A stretch of DNA of 64,000 nt from Anniella stebbinsi (lineage: Eukaryota; Chordata; Lepidosauria; Squamata; Anniellidae). The translations under genes and the position numbers were made by a program. The stretch lies in contig JARDYH010000004.1 of assembly GCA_029215795.1 (NCBI GenBank), positions 28,214,001 through 28,278,000 on the forward strand, given 5' to 3'. This document shows positions 10,600 through 20,884 of this stretch, in pieces. The notes beneath the pieces were generated by a model that was given only the letters and a program-made list of their open reading frames with translations, was not told the DNA's origin and ran no database searches. The stretch's first letter is position 1; each line of letters begins with the position of its first letter.

Positions 10600-11500
10600 C
10601 AGGGGCACCAGAAGGGGCGATATTTCCTCCCCACGGCGCCCCCTCCCCGTCTTTCCTCCTCCCCTTCACTTTCGGGCGCCTCCTTTGGAGTCGTCCCGGA
10701 TCCCGCCTCCTTCGCGTCTCCCCTCCTCTCCCGCCCCGTCTCGCCCCGTCCACCCTCCTCTCATGTCCCCGCGCTCGGCCGCCTCGCAGCGCTGCGGGAG
10801 CAGCTCCATCCCGCCGGGCACTTGCAGCGCTGAAAGCCGGCGCGCGAAGACGCCTCCGCAAGCGCGACCCTAGCACGTCGGAAGGCGACGGTTTGGCATT
10901 CCGAGTCAGGTCTCCAGGGAGTTTGAGGACAGCGATCGGGGCAGTCGAGGGCGGCCCAAACAAAAACCCCAACAAAAGCGACGGCAGCGGCGTCGGTCCT
11001 GCTGCTGCGTCCGTTTGCCCGCCTCTGCGCCGTCGAGGGAAAAAGCCTGCACGCGTTTCGTTCGCCTTCGACCTCAACCGTTTCCTTGCCCTCCCCGGAG
11101 CTCCCACGCTTCTCACGCCACGAGTTCTCTCCTAGGAAGCCTCGTTGCTCTTTTTCGCCTTTGTGAATTCCCTTCTGCATCCACCGCCCAGCCAGGCCTG
11201 AATTCCCCATCCCAGGCCAAAGCTCCCTCCAAAGGGACCGTTTCAGTCTCGCCAAGCTCAGTCGCCTTTCTGGCACCTTCCCTAGAAACTTCGAGAGCCA
11301 CCCTGCAGGGACAGGCTCCCTGATGGAGCTGCTCCTTTCCCTCGCTTCATCCCAGAAGGATCTCCTTCCCTAGACTCCGGGGCAGTTCCCCATCCCTTGC
11401 CTGCCAGCTTGCTGCAGCTTCGCCATGGAGGTCGAGGAAGGAGCCCACGGCCTGGGCAACGCCAGTCTCGGGGACGATGCCACCTCAGACATCGAGGTCC
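10600..11500 (+). promoter_or_regulatory. CpG island: probable promoter/5' UTR of the receptor gene
   Basis: Base composition changes sharply from about 10600: many CpGs, CCTCC/GGCGG-type Sp1-like motifs and no TATA box that stands out. The CpG-rich stretch runs through to the start codon at 11425. An unmethylated island next to a single-exon GPCR is the normal promoter arrangement. The exact start site and any untranslated first exon cannot be placed. Several long ORFs here on both strands (for example 10586-11116 and 10761-11276, minus) are chance products of GC-rich DNA. Confidence 0.65.
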
Positions 11501-12513
11501 TGTGCCCCGTGAACACGGATTTCACCCAGTGGTTCCTGCCCGCAGTTTACCTGTCCGTGTCTGTGCTGGGCCTTCTGGGGAATGGCCTGGGCTTGTGGAA
11601 CTTGTGCGCGAGCTCTCGGAAGAGCAGCTGGAGCGCCCTGGGCGTGCTGCTGGGCAACTTAGGGGTGGCGGACTTGCTGTACGTGGTCACCCTGCCCTTC
11701 TTGGTGTCCTATTATCTCCAGGGCCGGCTGTGGCTCTTTGGCAGAGGCTGGTGCAGGCTGACCCGGCTTCTCTTCCACCTCAACCTTTACGCCAGCATTG
11801 GTTTCCTCACCTGCATCAGCGTCCATCGCTACCTGGGCATCGTGCACCCCCTGAGGATGCTGGGTCGATGCCAGGGGCTTGGCTCTTCCGTCACTCTCAG
11901 CATCTTGGTCTGGGTCTGGGTGATCGCACAGCTCTCTCCTGATTTCATCTTCAGCAAAACGGGCCACACAGGCATGAAATGCCACGACACGACCGAGCAC
12001 AAGAACCTGGGCACCTACCTGCCGTATATCCTGGCCATCACGGTGACCGGCTTTGTCATCCCTTTTCTCATCATCATTGGGTGTTACTGCCACGTGGTTG
12101 TGGTCCTGCGGAAGAACCAAAATGTCAACCCCATCCTCAAACGGAGGAGCATCAAATTGGTGGTTCTGGTGATGGTGCTTTTCTCTGTCTGTTTCCTTCC
12201 CTATCATGTCTTTAGGAACCTGAACTTACTGTCCCGTAAGTGGCAGCTCCAGGGGTCCTGCACTCAGACTTTGAAGAACATCTATGTGTCTTACCAAGTG
12301 ACCCGGGGCTTGGCCAGCCTCAACAGTGCCCTGAATCCCCTGCTGTATCTCATGGCCAGCGAAGATCTCGCCACACGATTAAGGGGTTTCGGGCAAAGGA
12401 TCAGACAGGCCCTGGGGTTTCTTTGGCAAAAACAAGCCCAGCAGCACTTGCACCAAAATAAATTAAGCATTATGCTCAACGAAGAATGTGAAGAGGTGTC
12501 AGATGATCTCTGA
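11425..12513 (+). CDS. P2Y-type nucleotide receptor (P2Y1/P2Y11 subgroup)
   Basis: A complete 362-aa single-exon class A GPCR. The ATG sits in a strong Kozak context (GCCATGG) and the stop is TGA. Seven hydrophobic segments run from about residue 38 to 310. Visible landmarks: N-glycosylation sequon N12-A-S; GN pair N53 in TM1; D83 in TM2; C110-C186 disulfide pair; H134-R135-Y136 in place of DRY; the P2Y-typical second pair C27-C279; and NPxxY as N304-PLLY. Nucleotide-contact positions of P2Y1 are kept: R114 (TM3), H261 and R264 (TM6), R294 (TM7) within YQVTRGLASLNS, a P2Y1 signature. R rather than K at 6.55, plus HRYLGIVHP and PLLY, lean to P2Y11. The C-terminus is short, ending SDDL. By family it is a plasma-membrane receptor for extracellular nucleotides coupling to G proteins. 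Which paralogue it is needs a tree. Confidence 0.93.
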   Translation: MEVEEGAHGLGNASLGDDATSDIEVLCPVNTDFTQWFLPAVYLSVSVLGLLGNGLGLWNLCASSRKSSWSALGVLLGNLGVADLLYVVTLPFLVSYYLQGRLWLFGRGWCRLTRLLFHLNLYASIGFLTCISVHRYLGIVHPLRMLGRCQGLGSSVTLSILVWVWVIAQLSPDFIFSKTGHTGMKCHDTTEHKNLGTYLPYILAITVTGFVIPFLIIIGCYCHVVVVLRKNQNVNPILKRRSIKLVVLVMVLFSVCFLPYHVFRNLNLLSRKWQLQGSCTQTLKNIYVSYQVTRGLASLNSALNPLLYLMASEDLATRLRGFGQRIRQALGFLWQKQAQQHLHQNKLSIMLNEECEEVSDDL

Positions 12514-13377
12514 GTTGATTTTAAAAAAAATTAATCTGGTATACACTAAATGCCTGCACAGGCGTCCCTCCTTTGCAATGCCCCTTTTTCTTGGGGCGAA
12601 GACAGGTATTAGTTTTTAAGAGAGTTGAAAGTGGCATGATGAAGGCATCGCAGCCTATGGGTTTGAAGCAAATCTTTGAAGCAGTACACAGAGTAGTGGA
12701 AGCTGTGAACAGAGATGTCGGCGGGATAAATGTGGTACTAGTATGTTGCCAGAAGGGACAGGATTATCAAAACATCTACAATGCACAGCTACGTTTGATA
12801 GCCTGACACCACTAATATTCACCTGAATTATTCATTTACTCAGTTTGATAGCCCTGCACCTGTTTGTTCATTAAATGTCTGTTCACTGTGGCTGGGGTTC
12901 TGTGCATTTGAAGCCAATGGGATTTTTAAGCAGCCTAACTATTGTGCAAGGCTGAAAATACTATGTTTACGTACCTATATGTGTAGCACCATTTCTTTGT
13001 GTGTGTGTGTGTGTGGGGGTGACATACAAGAATCACAACAGGAAATACACCTTTAGAAACCTTTTAGTACATACACTTTTCCAATAATCTGAAAATGTCT
13101 ATTTCTCCTTGCTGGAGATAGCATGCCGAAGTCATTCAAAATGGCAGTTAGTATAGGTTCAGGATTTGCAACAGTTTGTTGGCATTTCCTCACTCCACCC
13201 CCTTTTAGGCTATCAAGGACTAAAATAGGAGGGGGGAAGTGAGCTATTTAAAAATGTTTGAGGACTAGAAACTTGTGCATTTCTTTTTGAAAAGTTATGC
13301 TATGGTGTTACACTGAATCAAAATGTGCACATAGTATACTCTGAAATATATCCTGAAGTGACTACATCAGTTAGGTT

Positions 13378-13460
13378 TCAATCCTAAACACACCTGGCTG
13401 GGAGTAAGTCCCGCTGTACTCAGCGGGACTTACTTTTGAGTAGACACATATAGGATTGCA
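13378..13460. repeat. 83-bp mini-palindrome MITE
   Basis: Ends 'tcaatcctaaacaca' and 'tataggattgca' pair. The centre 'agtaagtcccgctg'/'cagcgggacttact' is a perfect inverted repeat around TACT. It lies in the presumed 3' UTR, so the transcript could form this hairpin. Confidence 0.7.
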
Positions 13461-13907
13461 CTTTCAGTGTTGTTTAATGTGTGTTAGTGTAAATGAGATT
13501 ATTACGATGACAGTGGAAATTCTAACAACATATAGCTGTACTAGTTATTGACTCATTTATACAAATTCCGTTGTTACTTATGATAAGATGTTTAAATAGA
13601 GAATTAAATATATTTTTAAAAAAATGTTATAGACTCATGAAAGAGACTGGTTTGTTTGATTTTAAACTGGCCTTTCAGTGGTTGGAAGATATGCTGTTAA
13701 TTTTTCATGGCAAGGAAGGAACCAGGAACATCCAGGGCTAAAGTCAAGGTTTTGAGCTCTAAAGCCAAATCATTACTTCTGAAATGCCATTAGCCTCTGG
13801 TGTGCAGAGCAGGCTTGACAGCCACCATCCAGAACAAGCCACCTGCTTATGTTATATACAGGAACACCCGTTAGATAAAGAGGGCAAAATCCACTTGTAT
13901 GTTAGCC

Positions 13908-13913
13908 AATAAA
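13908..13913 (+). terminator. Candidate poly(A) signal AATAAA
   Basis: This is the first canonical hexamer after the stop codon at 12513. A GT-rich stretch ('tggtctggttggttttggttt') follows 20-40 bp downstream, as expected of a downstream element. An ATTAAA at about 12871 is an alternative. Confidence 0.45.
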
Positions 13914-14115
13914 ACTGGCAGCTTAACCCAATGGTCTGGTTGGTTTTGGTTTCTTTAAGGACAAGTATTTGTGCTTTAGAAAATGTCCCCTTCCTTTATG
14001 TCTTCCAGAATCAATTTGTTTAAAGTAGTAGTAATAATAGTAATAATAATAATAATACCAACCTGTAGGGTTTTTTTTGTCTATTACGCTATCATATGGC
14101 AGGGGGATTCATAAG

Positions 14116-14253
14116 CAGTGGAGGCTGGTGGGTCCAATGTTAGTGGACCAGTGAATCCTCTCTGGGTTTCAGTCAGAACCAGCCAGAACTCTAAAGGAAC
14201 TATCTGGCTGGTTTTGACTGCCCCACTGACATCGGCACCATCAACCTCCACTG
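14116..14253. mobile_element. Foldback MITE family C, internally shortened
   Basis: Starts CAGTGGAGGCTGGTGGGTCC and ends CACCATCAACCTCCACTG, an imperfect inverted pair. It is 138 bp instead of ~210, so part of the centre is lost. Confidence 0.75.
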
Positions 14254-14843
14254 CACATGGGATTATTCCATTTTATCTTGACAACAATCCTGTGAAATAG
14301 GTCAGGCTGAAAGAGAGACAGAGAGACACTGGCTTAAGGTCAACCAGAATGCATGGTTCTTGTGAACAATCATTTCCTTAACAGATAAAGTAATAATTTG
14401 TGTTGATATGGCTGGAATAAATAAAATGAACAGAAGAAGGAGCAGCCTTTGAATTGTATCCAGGTCTCCACTGGGCAGAATGGAATGCTCACTCTGTTTT
14501 TCAGCTATTTTGAGAGAGCAAAATAGCATACTAATGCAAACGTAATTAGCCAGTATAGGCAGCGAATGGGCTAATCGCAAAACATTTAGCACTTCATACA
14601 CATTAATCAGGAGAAAATTATCTAACGCTCGAGAAGCCAATATTTTTATCTAACACATTTTATTTGGTATCCAACAAAATTAAGCAGTTTATTTCTAGTT
14701 ACATGATTTAAAAGCTGAAGAGGCTCCTGGTTACAACAGCTGAGACTCAGAAATCAGATTGGTAGTTTTGGGAGAAATAATTGTCTAGCCATTTTTTTTC
14801 TGTACACGTTCATACAACGTTTTCCATTTTCATGGAAGTAAAA

Positions 14844-14913
14844 ATTAGCAGGGTTTCTGACATGTTTCAGGTACACTCATTAGCAGGGTTTCTGTCATAT
14901 TTTGGGTACACCA
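14844..14913. repeat. Two-unit 35-bp tandem repeat
   Basis: Two successive units both begin ATTAGCAGGGTTTCTG and end GTACAC, with a few differences. The second abuts the MITE at 14912. Confidence 0.85.
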
Positions 14914-15040
14914 CCTCAATCTGGTACCTTCCAGATGTGGACTACAATTCCCATCATCCCAAGGTAATAGCCATGCTGGCTGAGGACAATAGAAGTTGTA
15001 GTCCAGTATATCTGGAGGGGAACCAAATCGGGAAGGCTGC
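14912..15040. mobile_element. Foldback MITE family B
   Basis: 'Ctggtaccttccagatgtgg actacaattcccatcatccc' pairs with 'tagaagttgtagtccagtat atctggagggg ... cgggaaggct'. The arms are diverged. Confidence 0.65.
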
Positions 15041-15049
15041 TCTATGCTG

Positions 15050-16584
15050 TAATGACACATAGAATTATCTTGAGTTCTTTTTTTTATTCGATATTGGTAA
15101 TCAGATCAATTACAGCTTGTCTAAGCATTTATTTTTGACAGTTGCAGAAAATAGACATAGACATGCAAAATGTGCACAATATTGCATGTCTAATCAATGG
15201 CAAGTATGATTATTATCTTACATGTGCTGTTATAGCATTTGGGAACATACAGATATGAACTGTACTTCTCTGCTTGTAAAAATAGGGAAAGAAGGATTTT
15301 TGGTGATTCATCTGTTGAGATAACCATGATTGGAACTTTTGCCACACTGTAAAATTGTATCCTGTTTTAGCTGTGAGTATGAGCTATACTACAATGAAAA
15401 GCAACAGTACTCCAATTAACTTAAAGCCTAAACTACCTGTTACATGGGAGATCTGTGATCGGAATTCTCAACATATTAGGTTGGATCCAGATTAGGTTAG
15501 TTGAGCTTGCTTGCCATTGAAATCATACGCTGGGAATAACTTGCCTGATTTAACAACCCCCATGTTCAACAAACATTGATCCAACTCTGGACCCAACCCT
15601 GTGTTGTTATTTTTAATGAAATACTATTGCTGGCCAAAGTTCACCCTCCGCAGCTGCTGTTTGTTCAGGAGGGCGGTGGAGGGAGCAATTACAAATCCAG
15701 AGATCTCCCTAGCATGTGGTTTGGCTCGCTAATTGGAGAGCTTCATATATTTTTTTCTGGGTGTAGCAAATCATGACCCTGGCTCCTGTAAAACTGGAAA
15801 CAGATTTTATAATATGCACATCCTTTGTTATAATTACAATGCGTGGGAATTCAGATGGTTTTTAAATGCAATCACATTTTTCCAAGTAGATATTTAAACC
15901 AAAGAACAAACAACCTCTTGGCTTTCAACCCCATGGAGAATTTCGAAGTAAAGTTTACTCCACCTGCTTATGCTGCATTCTCCATTGCTTTGAAATGTCT
16001 AGGAAAACTGGCAAGCCATTTTTTACAAGAAATTGCTCCATTCACTTGAATAAGGGAGGGGAAAGTCCACCTTAAACCTACCTTGTTGCCCCAAGGATCA
16101 TTGGTAGTGGGGAGGGCTTCAGTCTCTCAGCCATTTTTTGTGGGGTAAGGAGGACTCCCCTCCCCATAAGAGTGAATGGGGGAATGACTCCATGCACTTG
16201 TGCCAAAACTTGGCTGGAGAAGGGGAGAAGCTCACCCATGCCCAGGACTAGGTGCCCCAAGAGTCCTGGGGTGAGGAGCATCACCCCACCTCCTGCCTTT
16301 TTTTACTGGGCACTTTCCCATCCCCCTCCTTTATGCAATCGAATGGAGAAATCACTCCATCCATTTGCAGAAGGGGAAAATAGCTCGGTGTGCACCTCAC
16401 CCTGGCAGGCTTAGTGGCGTCTGCAGATGCTGCGTTGGGGACCTCAGGAGTAACGCCTTCAGCAATATGTAATGGTCTGCAAGGGCTTAGGCTGCGATCC
16501 TTGGCCTGAGACATGGGGTGTTCCAAGAATGCCCCTATATTTATTTGGAAAATAGAAACTTAACATAATAATAGTCATGCTGGA
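15050..16584. other. Intergenic stretch, no gene seen
   Basis: Only small ORFs on both strands without recognisable domains. No clear repeat family identified by eye. Confidence 0.45.
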
Positions 16585-16705
16585 TACCAGGAACCCACAA
16601 GCAGGACAGGGGTGCAACAGTACCCTCACTCACACCCATGTTCCCCAGCAACTGGTGAATATAGGTTTACTGCCTCTGATACTGGAGCTGGCACATAGGT
16701 ATAAA
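16585..16705 (+). repeat. Dispersed retroposon family R fragment
   Basis: 'Cccacaagcaggacaggggt gcaacag' and 'ttccccagcaactggtg' match the family-R copy at 18334-18590. Confidence 0.6.
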
Positions 16706-17880
16706 AGTCTTGCAGAATCAATAGCAACAGACATATACTGTCAGAATGCCTAAACTGTATAAATATCTGAGCTGATATATTGTTAAATTGGGCCTGTACA
16801 ATTTGTGTGACTCACAATGTATCCCACCAGCCAAGTGCAGTTGTCCTTTAGGTGCCTGTCAGGCCCACTGTGTTTACAGTTCCAGGGTAGGAGCCAAAAC
16901 AGGCTGTTTACTGAGGTCATGATGGGCCACCATATGTAGCTGAATAAAGCCTCCAGCAATGGATTATGTCATGTCATGCTTAGGCAGTGATCACTGGTAT
17001 ATGAACTGGGTTGCTGAAAGTATATCTCTATGTTCCTCTGAGAAATGAGAGAGAGAACAAAGTTGGCACCAGGCGAGCCGCTTTAGAAAGTACATTACAA
17101 ATAGGGGGAGCTGTACTCAGGGACAGCCCAGGCTGATGAGATCCTAGACAAAGAGCTTTCCTTTGTTGGTGAGCGCAGATGGGCTTATTTCACAGGGATG
17201 AGGACAGCAGTAGCCCTGGACAGCTAAGGACCGCCATTTTAAATTACCACAATGTCCCAGAGCAACACTATGTCAGGAGCATTGTGGGATATTAAAATGG
17301 CAGCCAGACCCAGTCACCTGGTGCTGCTCAGGCCATTGGAAAATAAATAAATTGGAGGGCAGGGCAGGTGTTAGCAGGGCTTATACTAGAGCCCTGGCAG
17401 CTGGCCAAGGATTCCAGGTGGTGACCCTGGCCTTGATCATGATCCTTGTAACTGCCAACTATTATCTGCGAATGACGAATATTATCTTTCCCAGACTGTA
17501 CTACTTGCAGGATGGAACTGTACTGCTTGCAGGATGATTCTGTCTTGTTCTTTTAGATGTGAGTTCTATTGCAGGCTTCTCTGCTTGTTATTTACTCGAC
17601 TGTGAAAGTGAATAAATGGTCCTCTATTTGAGGACTGGCCTCTAACAACTCCTCAAATAGAGGATGGTCCTATGTAAAGTAGGACATCTGGCCACCCTAA
17701 ATAAAAGCCTTTTCTTTTTGAAGGTTTTGAACCATGTCAACCAGATTTTTTAGACACACTCCTCTTCAGGCCTGTGTTTGTGGTATGTAATAGAAAAGCC
17801 TTTCTCATTATTCATTCTTCTTCCACTGTATGCAGAGGTTAGGAAGGCCTGCCTTGCTTTCTCGAAGCCTTTGCCCTACC
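16706..17880. other. Intergenic stretch with one small inverted repeat
   Basis: No gene seen. At 17615-17665 'cctctatttgagga' and 'tcctcaaatagagg' form a perfect 14-bp inverted pair, followed by 'ggccacccta', which looks like a hAT-type end. Confidence 0.45.
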
Positions 17881-17882
17881 TC

Positions 17883-18202
17883 TAGGCTGACCAGATAAAA
17901 TCCAGGTCAGGGCTCATGTAACTTTAACAGTTGTAGAGAAAAGGGAATTTCAGCCAGTGTCATTTGTATGCAATTAGTTCCTGGTGATATTCCCTCTTCA
18001 TCACAACAGTTAAAGGTGCAGGGGCCCTGCCTTATTTTGTATATGGTCACTCTAGTATAGTGCCTGCAACTTTAACTGTTGTGGTGAAGAGGGAATATCA
18101 CCAAGAACTAATTGCATACAAATGACACTGGCTGAAATTCCCTTTTCTCTACAACTGTTAAAGTTACATGAGCCCTGACCTGGATTTTATCTGGTCAGCC
18201 TA
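17883..18202. mobile_element. hAT-type 320-bp foldback MITE, copy 2
   Basis: Starts TAGGCTGACCAGATAAAATC and ends with its exact complement. Same nested-palindrome body and length as copies 1, 3, 4 and 5. Flanking octamers CCTACCTC and GTTCTGGC do not match, so the target duplication has been lost or rearranged. Confidence 0.88.
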
Positions 18203-18239
18203 GTTCTGGCTCAAGTAGCCACTCTGGAAAAACTGCGAC

Positions 18240-18683
18240 CCAGGGGATGCTGGTAGTTCCGATGTCAGTGGGGTGGTGAATCCGTTCTGGTTTTCAGTCA
18301 GAACCAGACAGAATGCTAAAGAAGCTTTCCAAGGTGTGAACCACCAAGTGACATGCTGGATCAGACCTAGGGTCCATCCAGTCCAGCATTCTGTTCACAC
18401 AGTGGCCAACAGGAGACCCACAAGCAGGGCATGAGTGCAACAGCACCCTCCTGCTTATGTTCCCCAGTAACTGGTGTACATAGGCTTAATACCTCCAGTC
18501 ATCGAGGCATCATAGAGCCATTGATAGACTTCTCCAGGAATTTGTCTAACCCCCTCTTGTGGTAGTAAATTCCATAGTTTGACTATACCCTGGATAACTC
18601 CTTTAGAGTTCTGACTGGCTCCAACTGAAACACGGAGCAGATTCACATCCCCACTGACATCAGAGCCACCAGCCTTTACTGCT
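18240..18683. mobile_element. Foldback MITE family C, split by retroposon R
   Basis: Left arm 'gctggtagttccgatgtcag tgggg' (from 18250) and right arm 'ccccactgacatcagagcca ccagc' pair. Between the inner arms lies a ~255-bp family-R retroposon. So the MITE is older than the retroposon. Confidence 0.7.
18334..18590 (+). mobile_element. Dispersed retroposon family R, best copy
   Basis: Runs from 'aagtgacatgctggatcaga' through 'catccagtccagcattctgt', 'cccacaagcagggcatgagt' and 'ttccccagtaactggtgtac' to 'taaattccatagtttgacta'. It is a common reptile retroposon; class not decided. Confidence 0.6.
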
Positions 18684-19059
18684 GGGACCCCAACTTGGAT
18701 GTCTGGAAAGCTGAATTCCTCCACCTTTCAGATAAAGCTCTCTACTTTTATTCAAATTAACAAAAAGTAGCAGCAACAACAAAAAAATAGAAACATAGAC
18801 AAAAGTACAAAAAAAGTTCAAAACTCCTTACAGTTAATCCAAGGTTTCAGCCAGTGACTTGAGATCCCAAAAACCAAGTGTCAACATAGGGTAAAATCAT
18901 TAACGTTGGTCCAGCAGATGGAGCCAAAGGCTCCAATAATTCCTCCCCAAATTTAGAATGTTGCAATACCTGATTCTGCCAGTAGGAATGGCAAAAACAT
19001 GAACCCAGCTGCTACAATGGTTCCAAGCCTCCTTTCCTGCTAGCAGGGTGTATCTCTGT

Positions 19060-20100
19060 CGGGTGTCCGGCCTCGTGGATGGTAAGTTGTAGTCTTTGGG
19101 ATTGTTTTAAGAAAGTATGTTTCTCTGTGAGCTTATCTCTATTTCTGTTTCTCACGGGAGTGCTAGCTGCACTCCCTGCCATGGCCTTGCAGGGAGAAAA
19201 GGTTTCCTTGGGAATCTAGATTTGGTGGAAAGGTAGGGGCCTCTCTTACAAGCTGTCACTCACTTTGTAGCATCATCAAAAGGAGGTTGAACAGTGCCGC
19301 CCTGTTGGCACATGGGTTCGGTTTATAGGTCTGAGGACCTGTCTGTCAAGTGGCTTGGAATAAGCCAGGCCTCCACTCTATAAGAGGGGGGAGCAAGGGT
19401 GAAGAACCCTTGCTAGAGATCATCTTTTGATGTTTGGCCTGAAACCCCTCTGTTTGGATTCTACCTGCTTGGAGATTTTGGAAGCACTCTGTACATGCTC
19501 GCTTATTTGCTGTTTGGACTCTGAATTTCTAAGGATTGTGCCATGAAAAGTGCTCTGAGGCTTTTCATAGTCTTCGGCTTGCTTTTGCTCTGGGTTGTGT
19601 GTGTGTGCCCTGTGAGAGAGCTTCCCCGGAGCTAAAGTATGTGTGGGGGGCGGGGGGGTGTTTCTAGGCCGACGCGGTTCTCTGTTCTGGATTGTGTGCA
19701 TGTGGCCTGCGAGAGAGCCTCCCTCGGAGCTAAAGTACGTGCAGGGGAGGTTTCCTAGGCTGACGAGGTTCATTCCCTGGGGGTCTTACTTACTTTGGTC
19801 AGTTCAGCATTTCCGACAAGCTGGATATGATTAGTGCGAGACCTTGGGCTCTAGCTGTGTTCTTGAAGAGTCAGCGTATGTAGCGTCTGGATGATCAGAT
19901 AGGATAGGGGATAACCCTACACTTCTCTCCCCTGAGTGATTGCCTAAGGGATCGCTTCAAGACTGGAGCCTAAAGTTTTCTGACCGTTATCAGTTTTAAG
20001 TGGTGTGGGTGTCAAAAAATGAAACCGTTATGCTGGTAACCATGTGATTTCGCCAATAAAAGAAGTCTCACCGATGTGAGTGTCTTGTCAGTTTGCCACA
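19060..20100 (+). mobile_element. Candidate solo LTR (boundaries uncertain)
   Basis: A TATA-like 'tctataagagg' near 19378, an AATAAA at about 20056 followed by a GT-rich stretch, and an end '...gtttgccaca' near 20100 give a U3-R-U5 order. There are two diverged ~90-bp tandem units at about 19592-19775 ('gagagagc(t/c)tccc(c/t)cggagctaaagta'). No internal gag-pol sequence or matching second LTR was seen. Alternative: a non-coding exon or unrelated repeat. Confidence 0.3.
19592..19775. repeat. Two-unit ~90-bp tandem repeat
   Basis: Both units contain 'gttctggattgtgtgcatgt ggcc'-like start, 'gagagagc.tccc.cggagctaaagta.gtg' and 'ctaggc.gacg.ggttc'. Divergence is modest. Confidence 0.75.
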
Positions 20101-20534
20101 GTTCGTGAGGGAAAGCCAAGGAAGTGGGCCAGCTCACTAATGAGAAAAGGAGTCCAAGATAGGTGGGAGTTTTTTTAAAAAGGAAATTTTAAAGGCCCAA
20201 TTACAAACAATTCCAACAAGTAAAAAAGATAGAAGACAACAGAAGAAACCAATGTGGCTCCACAAAAAGCTAAGAGATGACCTGAAAATAAAAAAAAGGT
20301 TACATATAGGAAGTAGGAGGAAGGCCAAGGCTACAAAAGAAGAGTACAAACAAGTAGCACAGAAGTGCCGGAATGGTATCAGGAAGGCTAAAGCTGAGAA
20401 TTAGTTGAGGCTAGCAAGGGATGCTAAAAGCAATAAAAAGGCTTTTTTCAGATACGTGAATAGTAAAAGACAGAGGAAAGAAATGGTGGTTCAACTGCTT
20501 CATGAGGATGGCAAATTGGTAACAGATGACAAAG

Positions 20535-20884
20535 GCTGCCTCTACAAGAGAGGTTTAAAGCTCTTTCAAGGCGCTTAATTTTTTTTACCTCTACAAGAAC
20601 GGAGCGCAAATCGGGCGTAGAGGCGCGTTATCTCTCCGATTATGCGCATTATCGAATGCGCGTTAAATCACGAGTTTTATTTTGCTCCAGCCGTTAAAGC
20701 GCATTTTGACTATGTGAACAAGCGCTTATGCACATTAACTACTTGTAAAGCGCATTTTGGTCATCCGTTAATGCGCTTCGCCACCTCTCGCCGCCTCTCA
20801 TGCAGAGGTATTAGGTGTAAATGTGCTTCAGCGATTATGCGCATAATCGCCTAACCGGGTGCAAAAGCGAATCCTTGTAGAGGG
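20535..20884. mobile_element. CpG-rich DNA element inside CR1 (350 bp)
   Basis: Inserted in CR1 between GACAAAG (20528-20534) and GACCAAAG (20885-20892), an imperfect target duplication; removing it restores the CR1 reading 'DDKEKAEVLNSYF'. Ends 'CCTCTACAAG' and 'CTTGTAGAGG' are inverted. The inside is full of 'gcgcatt', 'gcgcattaac' and 'tgcgcataatcg' motifs on both strands, unlike any neighbour. No protein is encoded. Confidence 0.7.

Larger units (their letters stand above)
12514..13913 (+). other. Presumed 3' UTR of the receptor gene
   Basis: About 1.4 kb between the stop codon and the first full AATAAA. It is A/T-rich, holds a (TG)n tract near 13000-13014 and the mini-palindrome at 13378-13460, and has no other coding signal. 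Extent is inferred from the poly(A) hexamer alone. Confidence 0.4.

Noticed and set aside
10586..11116. 176-aa minus ORF and 171-aa minus ORF 10761-11276
   Set aside because: They overlap each other in different frames within the CpG island and show no domain.
11397..11942. 181-aa plus ORF and 182-aa minus ORF 11659-12207
   Set aside because: Shadow frames of the receptor gene, which has clear seven-helix features in its own frame.
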